Assembly (NCBI GenBank): GCA_040398425.1
Contig: JBBATZ010000023.1
Location: 1-53,057, forward strand
Direction: 5' to 3'
DNA length: 53,057 nucleotides
DNA from: UBA7672 sp040398425
Lineage (GTDB): Bacteria > Pseudomonadota > Alphaproteobacteria > Caulobacterales > Hyphomonadaceae
Numbering within the stretch: the first letter of the stretch is position 1; each line of letters opens with the position of its first letter. The position numbers and the translations under genes were made by a program. Below are positions 15,589 through 23,269 of this stretch, one piece after another. The notes under the pieces were generated by a model. That model was not told the DNA's origin. It made no database searches and saw only the letters and a list, made by a program, of their open reading frames with translations.

Positions 15589-16310
15589 CAGGCACCCTCA
15601 CCTTCCGAGGTTTTGCGGCGGACCGGAGCGGGCGAAGCAGCAGCAGGAGCGGGGGCTCCGCCACGACGGCGCTTGATCTCGGCCAGTTCCTTTTCGATCG
15701 ACTCTTCGGCGGCCAGTTCCTGGAACTGTGCTTCGAGCGAACGGTCGCCGACATTGATCAGATCGGCATAGGCTTCCATTTCGTCGACCTTGCGTTCGAT
15801 CTGGCCGTAGCGGCGCATCGCTTCGTCGACCTTGTTGACCTCAATGCGCGAGCGCATCGCGATCCGTTGTTCAGCAGCTTCGCGGCGGACGACCAGCGCA
15901 CGATGTTTCGTTTTCGCTTCGTCCAGTTTGGCTTGCAGCTTCTCGAGATCATCCTGGCGGCGGACCGAGACTTCTTCGATCGCTTGCAGCGCCTGGCGGC
16001 GGCTGTCGATCTCGCGCTCGGCGCGCTGCTTGGCGGAGAGGGCGCCGCGGGCGAGGTCTTCGCGCCCCTTTTCCACGGCGAGCTCGGCCTTGGCTGTCCA
16101 GTCGAGACGGGTCTGTTCGAGCGTCTTGATATCGCGCTCGTATTCCTTCTTGTCCGCCATCGACCGCGCAGCGGCGGAGCGGACCTCGACAAGGCAGTCT
16201 TCCATTTCCTGGATGATCAGGCGCGCGATCTTCTCCGGATCCTCCGCCTTATCCAGCATGGAGTTCAGGTTGGAGTTGATGATGTCGGACAGTCGGGAGA
16301 AAACGCCCAT
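15588..16310 (-). CDS. pspA: phage shock protein PspA (IM30/ESCRT-III family)
   Basis: PspA binds and repairs damaged inner membrane and, when idle, inhibits PspF. The 240-residue protein starts with the amphipathic helix MGVFSRLSDIINSNLNSML, then EDPEKIARLIIQEMEDCLVE, and is coiled coil to about residue 200, as the family requires. The C-terminal 25 residues are a Pro/Ala-rich extension (APAPAAASPAPVRRK). AAAGG lies nine bases before the ATG. It is the first large gene of the operon driven by the sigma-54 promoter at 16579-16594. Confidence 0.95.
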   Translation of the reverse strand: MGVFSRLSDIINSNLNSMLDKAEDPEKIARLIIQEMEDCLVEVRSAAARSMADKKEYERDIKTLEQTRLDWTAKAELAVEKGREDLARGALSAKQRAEREIDSRRQALQAIEEVSVRRQDDLEKLQAKLDEAKTKHRALVVRREAAEQRIAMRSRIEVNKVDEAMRRYGQIERKVDEMEAYADLINVGDRSLEAQFQELAAEESIEKELAEIKRRRGGAPAPAAASPAPVRRKTSEGEGA

Positions 16311-16393
16311 ATCAGAACCTTTCGTCTAAAACTTCTCGGGGGGATGGTCTTCTTGGAGGGGGTGGTCTTGTGTGCCGATGAAGTGGAGGGAGG

Positions 16394-16531
16394 TCAGAAG
16401 AAGATCCGCGCGATCAGAAAGCCGGCAATGAAGAAGCCCCAGCTTTCGATCGATCTGCGTGACAGCCAGCTTCCGAACCGTCCCAGTGGGCTGGGCTTCT
16501 CGTAGGGGTCGCGGCTGTCGGTGTAGCGCAT
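16394..16531 (-). CDS. 45-residue membrane protein heading the psp operon
   Basis: A short gene with an excellent ribosome binding site (AGGAG seven bases before the ATG). The product begins with a polar stretch (MRYTDSRDPYEKPSPLGRF), an amphipathic basic segment (GSWLSRRSIES) and a C-terminal hydrophobic segment (WGFFIAGFLIARIFF). It would be a small tail-anchored inner-membrane protein. It is the first gene after the sigma-54 promoter, about 35 nt from the expected start site, and precedes pspA by 83 bp. Size and position recall PspD or other small Psp accessory proteins, but I see no clear sequence match. Confidence 0.75.
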   Translation of the reverse strand: MRYTDSRDPYEKPSPLGRFGSWLSRRSIESWGFFIAGFLIARIFF

Positions 16532-16578
16532 CACTGTCTCCTGTGGTCGCCGGTGTAACCCCGGCATGAAACATTGAT

Positions 16579-16594
16579 TGCAACCGGCGTGCCA
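16579..16594 (-). promoter_or_regulatory. sigma-54 promoter of the psp operon
   Basis: On the minus strand the site reads TGGCACGCCGGTTGCA, a complete match to the -24/-12 consensus TGGCACG-N4-TTGCA. The -24 GG is at 16592-16593 and the -12 GC at 16580-16581, which places the start site near 16568, about 36 nt before the first gene. The divergent gene encodes a PspF-type sigma-54 activator, which fits. Confidence 0.95.
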
Positions 16595-16727
16595 GTTTTT
16601 GGTAACCATTAGGCGCCCTGTATTTTATCGCTTTTTCTTGACTCGACCTGTGTACAAGCAAGTATTTTGGTGAAAAGCGCCACGGGCTTATTGGCGAATT
16701 AGGCTATCTGGTGGTAATTCTCGCCAC

Positions 16728-17852
16728 ATGGCGACACCCTCACCTCCCGACCTGATCGGCCAGTCCGCGACGTGGCTGGAAAGCCTTGAGAGGGTGTCGC
16801 TCGCGGCGCTCGTCGAGCGCCCGATCCTGGTGATCGGCGAGCGTGGCACGGGCAAGGAACTGATCGCCGAACGCCTGCACTATCTGTCGCCGCGCTGGGA
16901 CAAGCCATTCGTTAAGGTGAATTGCGGCGCGCTATCGGAAGACCTTCTGGATTCCGAGCTGTTCGGCCACGAGGCCGGCGCGTTCACCGGCGCTACCAAG
17001 CGCCGTCAGGGCCGGTTCGAGCAGGCCAATGGCGGCACGCTCTTCCTCGACGAGATCGCGACTGCCTCCATGCAGGTGCAGGAGAAGCTCCTGCGCGTCG
17101 TCGAATACGGGCAGTTCCAGCGCCTGGGCGGCGAGGACACGATCACTACGGATGTGCGCATTGTTGCCGCGACGAACGTTGACCTGCCTGGCCGCGCCTC
17201 CGAGGGCCGCTTCCGGCCCGACTTGCTCGATCGCCTCGCCTTCGACGTCATCACGCTGGCGCCGCTGCGGGCGCGGCCAGAGGACATCATCCTGCTGGCC
17301 GAGCATTTCGGGCAGCGGATCGCGCGCGAGCTGGAGGGAGATTTCCCCGGCTGGTCGCGTAGCGCGCTGAAGGCGATGTGCGACTATTCCTGGCCGGGGA
17401 ATGTGCGTGAACTGAGGAATGCCGCCGAACGCGCCACCTTCCGCATCATGGCGGCGCAGGCCAATGGCGCGCCGCTGGGACCGGTGACCCTGTCGCCCGA
17501 CATGCTCGATCCCTTCAACTCGCCATGGCGACCGTCAAAGGAGCTGTTTACCCCCCTTGAAGCGCCGCGCGCAGGGCCTGCACCAGCGCCACCGGAACGA
17601 GCGCCAGTGACCTCCCCTGCGCTGCCGGAAGGCCCCGTGGACTTCAACGCCGTCGTATCCGAACTTGAGAAGAAACTGATCGCGGCAGCGCTTGAGACCT
17701 GTCGCGGTCACCAGAAGAAGGCGGCCGGGCATCTGGGACTCAGCTATCACCAGATGCGGGGTTTGCTGCGGAAATATGGCTATGGACGCGACGGTGCCTC
17801 CCTCGGACCAGAGAGCGGCAACGGTGGCGAGACCGAGACCGCTGAAGATTAA
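16728..17852 (+). CDS. pspF: psp operon transcriptional activator PspF
   Basis: PspF is the AAA+ enhancer-binding protein that opens sigma-54 promoters of psp genes. The 374-residue protein has no receiver domain and begins directly with the AAA+ module: Walker A GERGTGKE (37-44), the sigma-54 contact loop GAFTGA (84-89), Walker B GGTLFLDE (102-109) and SWPGNVRELRNAAERA. A Pro/Ala-rich linker (about 270-305) leads to a Fis-type helix-turn-helix (about 320-355, CRGHQKKAAGHLGLSYHQMR). It is divergent from the sigma-54 promoter, leaving about 130 bp for its binding sites. Lack of a receiver fits regulation by PspA binding. Confidence 0.95.
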   Translation: MATPSPPDLIGQSATWLESLERVSLAALVERPILVIGERGTGKELIAERLHYLSPRWDKPFVKVNCGALSEDLLDSELFGHEAGAFTGATKRRQGRFEQANGGTLFLDEIATASMQVQEKLLRVVEYGQFQRLGGEDTITTDVRIVAATNVDLPGRASEGRFRPDLLDRLAFDVITLAPLRARPEDIILLAEHFGQRIARELEGDFPGWSRSALKAMCDYSWPGNVRELRNAAERATFRIMAAQANGAPLGPVTLSPDMLDPFNSPWRPSKELFTPLEAPRAGPAPAPPERAPVTSPALPEGPVDFNAVVSELEKKLIAAALETCRGHQKKAAGHLGLSYHQMRGLLRKYGYGRDGASLGPESGNGGETETAED

Positions 17853-17929
17853 TTTGGCGCCCGCAACATCTCCTCAACCAGACTTGCCTAGCCTGAGGAC
17901 TGATCCACTGCACAACGGTCCCCACGCCC

Positions 17930-18712
17930 ATGACCCCGCGCATGCAATTCCTGAACGTCGTTTTCGATCCGCTGACTGTTGAGGAAGCAGCAGCGGTGAT
18001 CGCACGGCGCGCACGGACCCTGGGGCCCTTCGCCTATGTCGCAACGCCGAATGTCGATCATCTCGTGCGGATGGACAGTCAGCCGGCGCTGGGGAAGCTC
18101 TACCACAATGCGTGGATGAACCTGTGCGACAGCCGCATTCTCGAATCCTTCGCCAACGCGTCCTATCTGGATTTGCCCGCAGCGCCGGGCGCCGACATCG
18201 TGACCGACCTGTTCTGCAAGTACATCGCCCCTGATGACGCCGTGTTGATGATCGGCGGGACTGAGGTGATGTCGGCGGCCCTGCGCGAGCGCTTCGGGCT
18301 GAAAGATCTGCGCTGGTTCGATGCGCCGTCTGGCCTGCGCGATGACGGGGATGCGCGCGCAGCTTGCGTTCGCTTCATTCGCGAAAACCCGGCTTCCTAT
18401 GTGTTCCTCGCGGTCGGCTCGCCGCAGCAGGAGATGATTGCTTATGAGGCGCGTCAGGCAGGCGACTGTTCGGGCGTCGCGATCTGCTGCGGCGCCTCGC
18501 TGGAATTCCTGACAGGCGTGACCGCGCGCGCGCCGGCATGGATGCGGGCCAACCGCCTGGAGTGGCTGTTTCGCCTGTGTGTCGAGCCGCGGCGCATGTG
18601 GAAACGGTATCTGGTCGATGCGCCCCGCATTTTCACCATCTGGCATCGCTGGCGCGTCGGCGACTACAGCGCTTCGGCAACGCCAGACAGCATGGCAGTG
18701 GCGTCCCGCTGA
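17930..18712 (+). CDS. WecG/TagA/CpsF family glycosyltransferase
   Basis: Members of this family (GT26) transfer N-acetylmannosamine or related sugars to lipid-linked precursors of cell-surface polymers. The 260-residue protein shows the family core: ATPNVDHLVRMD (with the conserved Asp), LCDSRILESFAN, PGADIVTDLF, and VFLAVGSPQQEMIAYEAR followed by CCGASLEFLTG and APAWMRANRLEWLFRL. The gene stands alone beside pspF with no other surface-polymer genes nearby, so its acceptor cannot be inferred from context. Confidence 0.9.
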   Translation: MTPRMQFLNVVFDPLTVEEAAAVIARRARTLGPFAYVATPNVDHLVRMDSQPALGKLYHNAWMNLCDSRILESFANASYLDLPAAPGADIVTDLFCKYIAPDDAVLMIGGTEVMSAALRERFGLKDLRWFDAPSGLRDDGDARAACVRFIRENPASYVFLAVGSPQQEMIAYEARQAGDCSGVAICCGASLEFLTGVTARAPAWMRANRLEWLFRLCVEPRRMWKRYLVDAPRIFTIWHRWRVGDYSASATPDSMAVASR

Positions 18713-18814
18713 GGGGACGCTATGGCCGGAGACAAGCGGCTTTATCTGTACCGGGATCCCGCTCCCGACAGCGAATTCCGCCGCCGGTTTGAACGCGCGT
18801 TGGGCGGACTGAGG

Positions 18815-19276
18815 CTAGCGCCAGCAGCTGATCGACGTGTCCGGCTCTTCGAGAACCATCGCGTGCTCGGCGATGTAGGCGACTGTGTCCTCGCCGGAGA
18901 AAGCCTCGAGCTCTTCTTCGAGGGAGCCCTGCATCGCTTCCTTGGTATCGTCCGGAAGCTCTTCGCCATTTAGCCACGCACCGATCAGTTCGCTGTCCGT
19001 CACGTTCATGCTGATGACGGACCCGTCAAGCGTCCAGCCACCGGTAACGGTGAACCGCATAGCGATGGTGTCGTCCTCATCTGGGATTTCAAAATAGAAC
19101 TCTCCGCTGAGCGATCCTGTGCGACCGAAGTCGAGCGTAAGGTCCCCGCCGGGCTCTCCGACGAGAGATGTCATGCGGCAGGACCACGCTCCACCCGACA
19201 ACTCGCCTGCGGACTGCGCATAGGCTGGCGCGCCCAGCATCAAGGCGATCACCGTCGCGCTCATTGTACGATACAT
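18815..19276 (-). CDS. secreted protein of unknown function
   Basis: The 153-residue product has a clear signal peptide (MYRTMSATVIALMLGAPAYA, cleavage likely after AYA). The mature part is acidic and beta-rich with two Cys residues, one near the start (AWSCRM) and one at the end (SISCWR), which could form a disulfide closing a small domain. The middle holds strands such as GEFYFEIPDEDDTIAMRFTV and an acidic helix EAMQGSLEEELEAFSG. I recognise no family. It is flanked by genes on the other strand. Confidence 0.72.
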   Translation of the reverse strand: MYRTMSATVIALMLGAPAYAQSAGELSGGAWSCRMTSLVGEPGGDLTLDFGRTGSLSGEFYFEIPDEDDTIAMRFTVTGGWTLDGSVISMNVTDSELIGAWLNGEELPDDTKEAMQGSLEEELEAFSGEDTVAYIAEHAMVLEEPDTSISCWR

Positions 19277-19545
19277 TCCGGTCCCCTTTGCGTGACGTCC
19301 AACTCGACATTTGCACGGTCGCCGTGGGCGTCGCCAGCACGAATGAAGCTTTGTCTGCAGTTTTCTGCAGAAGCGGGGTGGGCCGAGGCGAGGTCGGCCC
19401 CGTGGACACTGAGCCAGGCGGCTATTCCAGCGGCGAGGAAGATGTCAGGAACCGCACGGTCGCCGCGCCGGATGCTTCGGCAGGCTGGAACGTGAGTTTG
19501 CCATTCACTGACCGGCGAAACAGTGGCTGACAACCGGAGCCTCCC

Positions 19546-20196
19546 ATGACCCTGCGCCTCTACATGCATCCACTCTCGTCGTTTTGCTGGAAGACGCTCA
19601 TCGCGCTCTACGAAGCAGACGTCCCGTTCGAGAAGGAGATTGTTGATCTGCAGGATCCCGATGCGCGTGAGCGCTTTATGCGTATGACGCCGCTGGGCAA
19701 GTTTCCGGTGGTCGTGGACGAGGCGGCGGGCAAGGCCTTTCCGGAATCGACCATCATCATCGAATACCTCGCATCGAAGCATCTCTCTGCGGCCAAGCTG
19801 TTGCCGGCCGATCCCGATCTCGCACTGCGCGTGCGGTTGTCGGATCGGTTCTACGATCTTTACATTCACGACAAGATGCAGCGCATCGTCGCCAACCGCC
19901 TTCGCCCGGAAGGCCAGAAGGATCCGGTCGGGGTCGCGAAGCATCATGCCGAGCTGGAGATAGCCCTGGCGCTGGTCGATCGCGACATGGCCTCGGGCGG
20001 CTGGGCCACGGGCCTCACCTTCACAATGGCCGACTGCGCTGCGGCGCCTGCGCTGTATTATGCCAACCAGGTCGCGCCGTTTGGCGATAACCATCCCGGC
20101 GCCACGCGCTATCTCGACCGGCTGATCGCGCGGCCATCCTTCGCGCGCGTGCTGGCGGAGGCGCAGCCGTATTTCGACATGTTCCCGCGTAGCTAG
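19546..20196 (+). CDS. glutathione S-transferase family protein
   Basis: A 216-residue protein with the two-domain GST layout. The thioredoxin-like N-terminal domain has LYMHPLSSFCWKTLIAL with a Ser-Ser-x-Cys active-site region (11-14), the cis-Pro block TPLGKFPVVVDE, and the glutathione-binding ESTIIIEYLA. The all-helical C-terminal domain follows from about residue 85 and holds GLTFTMADCAAAPALYY, the usual N-capping and core region. The substrate is not predictable. The gene is alone on its strand here. Confidence 0.9.
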   Translation: MTLRLYMHPLSSFCWKTLIALYEADVPFEKEIVDLQDPDARERFMRMTPLGKFPVVVDEAAGKAFPESTIIIEYLASKHLSAAKLLPADPDLALRVRLSDRFYDLYIHDKMQRIVANRLRPEGQKDPVGVAKHHAELEIALALVDRDMASGGWATGLTFTMADCAAAPALYYANQVAPFGDNHPGATRYLDRLIARPSFARVLAEAQPYFDMFPRS

Positions 20197-20666
20197 TCGC
20201 GAAGGATTCCAGAGAGACGCGGCGGCGTCGGTTTCTCGACACCCTTCGCGGGCCTGCCGCAGGACCCGCCGCCGCCCTGCCCTGCGACCCGCATCAGACA
20301 GGTCGCCAGCACCGCAAGCAGGAAGGCCCCCCCACCCCCAAGAGCGCGAGGCCTGCCAATACGTTCGTGGTATGGCCGTGCAGGGAGAAAGGCGCGGTCA
20401 GCCAGCGCCACCTCCGCGCGACTGTTCGGCGCCCGACCGTCTCAACACTCAGCCCCCCGCTCTCGCCCCAGCCTGGCCTCGGGATTGCCGGCCAGCCGGG
20501 TCGAATCTGCGTGACCCCTCGCCAAAGGCGCCCAGCGACCCGGCCTTCACGATTTCGTTGGCGGGCGTGGGCGCGAAGTCGCACCCGGCCACGAAATGAC
20601 CCGTTCTTTCCCAAATCCAACCCATCATGGGTGGAGCTGGTCACACAGCTGATCTATCGGAGAGAC
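20197..20666. other. intergenic region with possible frameshifted small membrane gene
   Basis: This 470-bp gap has no intact gene I can support. An 8-bp inverted repeat CGCGAAGG / CCTTCGCG (20198-20205, 20243-20250) may be the transcription end of the GST gene. On the minus strand a hydrophobic stretch reads PFSLHGHTTNVLAGLALLG in one frame and continues as GGGAFLLAVLATCLMRVAG in another, changing frame at the run of C7-A-C5 at 20327-20339. This may be a broken or mis-sequenced small membrane gene. Confidence 0.35.
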
Positions 20667-21113
20667 ATGAGCGACCTGCCCTCCATCGGCCGAATCGTGG
20701 ACCGCGAGCACCTGTTGCCGGTGCGCGTTTACTATGAGGACACGGACTTCACCGGCGTGGTCTACCACGCAGGCTATCTCCGCTTCTTCGAACGCGGACG
20801 CTCGGAGATGCTGCGGGTCATGGGCGTGCCGCCAGGGCAGCCAGACCACGGTGTTTTCGCGGTTACACGCATTGCCATCGATTACCGTGCCCCCGCCCGC
20901 ATCCACGACGCCCTGCTCGTGCGCACGTCTTTTGCCGGCATGAAGGGCCCGCGCCTCAACTTCCGGCAGCGTGTAGAACGGGATGGGCAATTGCTGACGG
21001 AGGCCGAAGTCGTCGCGGTGGCGATTCATCCTGACGGGCGCGCCCGTAAGCCTTCAGCAATGGAATCGGCTCACTGGGCTGCTTATGCAACACCCACGCT
21101 GAATAGCCGCTGA
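20667..21113 (+). CDS. ybgC: YbgC acyl-CoA thioesterase (tol-pal associated)
   Basis: YbgC is a hotdog-fold acyl-CoA thioesterase that travels with the tol-pal genes. The 148-residue protein has the catalytic motif YYEDTDFTGVVYHAGYLRFF (about residues 22-41) with the conserved Asp, and GRSEMLR shortly after. The ATG at 20667 is chosen because it gives the family length and has CGGAGA upstream; the frame runs open to 20367 but that part is low-complexity. It is the first gene of the Tol-Pal cluster, 130 bp before tolQ. Confidence 0.92.
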   Translation: MSDLPSIGRIVDREHLLPVRVYYEDTDFTGVVYHAGYLRFFERGRSEMLRVMGVPPGQPDHGVFAVTRIAIDYRAPARIHDALLVRTSFAGMKGPRLNFRQRVERDGQLLTEAEVVAVAIHPDGRARKPSAMESAHWAAYATPTLNSR

Positions 21114-21243
21114 AGCCCCGGGGAATCGCCCGTATTGACCTTCATGTCGCCCAATTTCGTAACCAGAAACCGTGCAAGACGCTTGTGTTAAGGGGCACTT
21201 TCGCAAGCCTTTTCTTGCCCCGATCCTTTCCATGAGGCCCTGA

Positions 21244-21957
21244 ATGCCCGAAGCCCTTCCGAACGCGCTGGCGACGCAGGACTTTTCGCTGCTCGCGCTC
21301 TTCCTGCGCGCCGACCTGATCGTCCAGATCGTGATGGGCATACTTGCCCTGTCGTCGGTCTGGTCGTGGGCGGTGGCAATCGACAAGTGGTTCTCGGTTT
21401 CCGGCGCCCGCGCGCGCGCCAAACGCTTCGAGCAGGCCTTCTGGGCCGGCCAGCCGCTCGACGACATCAATGAGCGCGTGACGGAAAAGCCTGCCGAGGC
21501 GATGGCCCGCGTGTTCACCGCAGGCGCCCGGGAATGGCGTGAGAGCCGCCGTGGCGCACCGGGCGACGACACCAACAAGGCCATCGTCGAGCGCGCTTCG
21601 CTGCAGATGGACGTCGCGGTGAGCCGTGAGACCGCCAGGATGGAATCGGGCCTGTCGACCCTGGCCATTATCGCGTCCTCCTCGCCCTTCATCGGGCTGT
21701 TCGGCACGGTGATCGGCATCATGAACTCGTTCCGCGAGATCGCCTCGCAGGGCGAAACCAATCTGACCGTCGTCGCCCCCGGCATCGCCGAAGCGCTGTT
21801 CGCGACCGGCCTGGGACTCTTTACCGCCATTCCGGCGCTGATTTTCTACAACAAGTTCTCCTCCGACATCGGAGCCTTCTCCGAGCGGATGGGCAACTTC
21901 GCGCAGGAAGTCTCGGTGCGGCTGTCGCGTCGTCTCAACGATCGCCGGGAGGCCTGA
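21244..21957 (+). CDS. tolQ: Tol-Pal system proton channel subunit TolQ
   Basis: TolQ with TolR forms the proton-driven motor of the Tol-Pal machine in the inner membrane. The 237-residue protein has three membrane helices (about 20-45, 137-160 and 173-195). The family core appears as LSTLAIIASSSPFIGLFGTV and IGIMNSFREIA, then APGIAEALFATGLGLFTAIP. Length and helix spacing are those of TolQ rather than ExbB, and the neighbours settle the choice. It is followed by tolR after 4 bp. Confidence 0.96.
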   Translation: MPEALPNALATQDFSLLALFLRADLIVQIVMGILALSSVWSWAVAIDKWFSVSGARARAKRFEQAFWAGQPLDDINERVTEKPAEAMARVFTAGAREWRESRRGAPGDDTNKAIVERASLQMDVAVSRETARMESGLSTLAIIASSSPFIGLFGTVIGIMNSFREIASQGETNLTVVAPGIAEALFATGLGLFTAIPALIFYNKFSSDIGAFSERMGNFAQEVSVRLSRRLNDRREA

Positions 21958-21961
21958 TCGC

Positions 21962-22420
21962 ATGGCCATGCTGATCCGCAATTCGGGTGGACGTGGGAAG
22001 CGGCGCAAGCCGATGGCCGACATCAACGTGACGCCGATGGTCGACGTCATGCTCGTGCTGCTGGTCGTGTTCATGGTGACGGCGCCGATGCTGGCGACCG
22101 GCGTCACCGTAACGCTGCCGAAGACCCGCGCGGATCAGATGAAGACCGAGAAGGAGCGCCCGCTCGTCGTCACCATCGACAAGGCGGGCAAAGTCTATGT
22201 CGGGCTTGAGGATACGCCTGTTGAACTGAAGGACCTCGCGCCGATGCTGAAGGCGCTGGCGGAAAACAATCTTGAGAAGCGCGTCTATGTGCGCGCCGAC
22301 GAAGCGGTCAACTATGGGGCAGTGGTGACCGTGCTCGCGCTGTTGCAATCGTCCGGCTTCACCAATGCCGGACTGCCGGTCGATCCAAATTCGGCCAAGC
22401 GCATTCTCCAGGAGAAGTGA
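21962..22420 (+). CDS. tolR: Tol-Pal system protein TolR
   Basis: TolR is the single-pass partner of TolQ. The 152-residue protein has a short basic cytoplasmic N-terminus (GGRGKRRKPMADINVTPMVD), the membrane helix with the proton-carrying Asp (VDVMLVLLVVFMVTAPM, about residues 27-43), and a periplasmic domain with the conserved LKALAENNLEKRVYVRADEA and a C-terminal helix-strand part. It lies between tolQ and tolA, all within a few bases, so one transcript is clear. Confidence 0.96.
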   Translation: MAMLIRNSGGRGKRRKPMADINVTPMVDVMLVLLVVFMVTAPMLATGVTVTLPKTRADQMKTEKERPLVVTIDKAGKVYVGLEDTPVELKDLAPMLKALAENNLEKRVYVRADEAVNYGAVVTVLALLQSSGFTNAGLPVDPNSAKRILQEK

Positions 22421-22429
22421 TCGCGGTTG

Positions 22430-23269
22430 ATGCGAAGACTGCCCCCTCCTTCAGCAGCAACGCTTCCATCGGCATTCGTGTCGTTCCTCGTCCATGCGGG
22501 CGTGGTGGTGGCCGGACTGATGGTGATGCCGCTCGAGCAGCCGAAGGATTCTGTTGCGCAGATGATCGTGGTGCCGATCGAACTGGTGACGGTCGCCGAC
22601 ATGACCAATCTCACGGCTGTCTCGGCGATGGACGAAGACAAGCCGATCGAGGAAGAAGTGAAGGCCGAGAAGTCCAATCCAGCTGCGGGCGCGCCACCGC
22701 CCGACGAGGACAGCGTCTCGTTCGAGCCGCCGAAGGACAAGCCCAGGGAAGAGATCAAGAAACCCGATGCGAAGGCCTCGCCCGCGCCGCCGGCGAAGTC
22801 TTTCAACAGCGAGCTCGACGACATTCTCTCCAGCGTCGACAAGACCATGCCGAAACAGCAGACCAATTCCGCGGGCGTCGCGCCTGCCGCCTCGTCGAAG
22901 GAAGCCCCGCGCCTCAGCGCCGGCGACAAGCGCCGCATGACGGCGTCGATCGAGGATATCATCAAGTCGCAGCTGATCACCAAGGGGTGCTTTGCAGACC
23001 ACAGCGACATGGCGGATGCCAAGCGACTGCGCGTGACATACCGGGTCTGGTTCGGCCGCAATGGAAAATTCTCGCAGGATCCTCAAAGGGTCGCCCCCAC
23101 GCGATCACCTTCCGGCGACCCGCCCCTGCAGGCGTTTGACCTGCACGCCCAGCGCGCACTGAAGATGTGCAACAATCTCGGCTGGCAAGTACCGGATGAC
23201 TATTTCCGCCTGCCCCAGCCGCAATACATCGACCTGGAATTCGTGCCCAAGATCGGAGCCAACCCATGA
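22430..23269 (+). CDS. tolA: Tol-Pal system protein TolA (short form)
   Basis: TolA spans the periplasm and links the TolQR motor to Pal and TolB. The 279-residue product has one N-terminal membrane helix (about 13-35), an acidic/Lys/Pro-rich middle (about 65-175) and a C-terminal domain (about 180-270) with two Cys residues (TKGCFADHS and LKMCNNLGW), consistent with the TolA-III fold. The middle lacks the long Ala/Lys-rich helix of enterobacterial TolA, so the protein is short. The ATG at 22430 directly follows a TTG that could also start. Its stop overlaps the tolB ATG (ATGA). Confidence 0.9.
   Translation: MRRLPPPSAATLPSAFVSFLVHAGVVVAGLMVMPLEQPKDSVAQMIVVPIELVTVADMTNLTAVSAMDEDKPIEEEVKAEKSNPAAGAPPPDEDSVSFEPPKDKPREEIKKPDAKASPAPPAKSFNSELDDILSSVDKTMPKQQTNSAGVAPAASSKEAPRLSAGDKRRMTASIEDIIKSQLITKGCFADHSDMADAKRLRVTYRVWFGRNGKFSQDPQRVAPTRSPSGDPPLQAFDLHAQRALKMCNNLGWQVPDDYFRLPQPQYIDLEFVPKIGANP

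Noticed and set aside
16610..16727. An IHF site between pspF and the psp promoter
   Set aside because: A/T-rich stretches are present near 16620-16640, but none matches the IHF consensus well enough to call.
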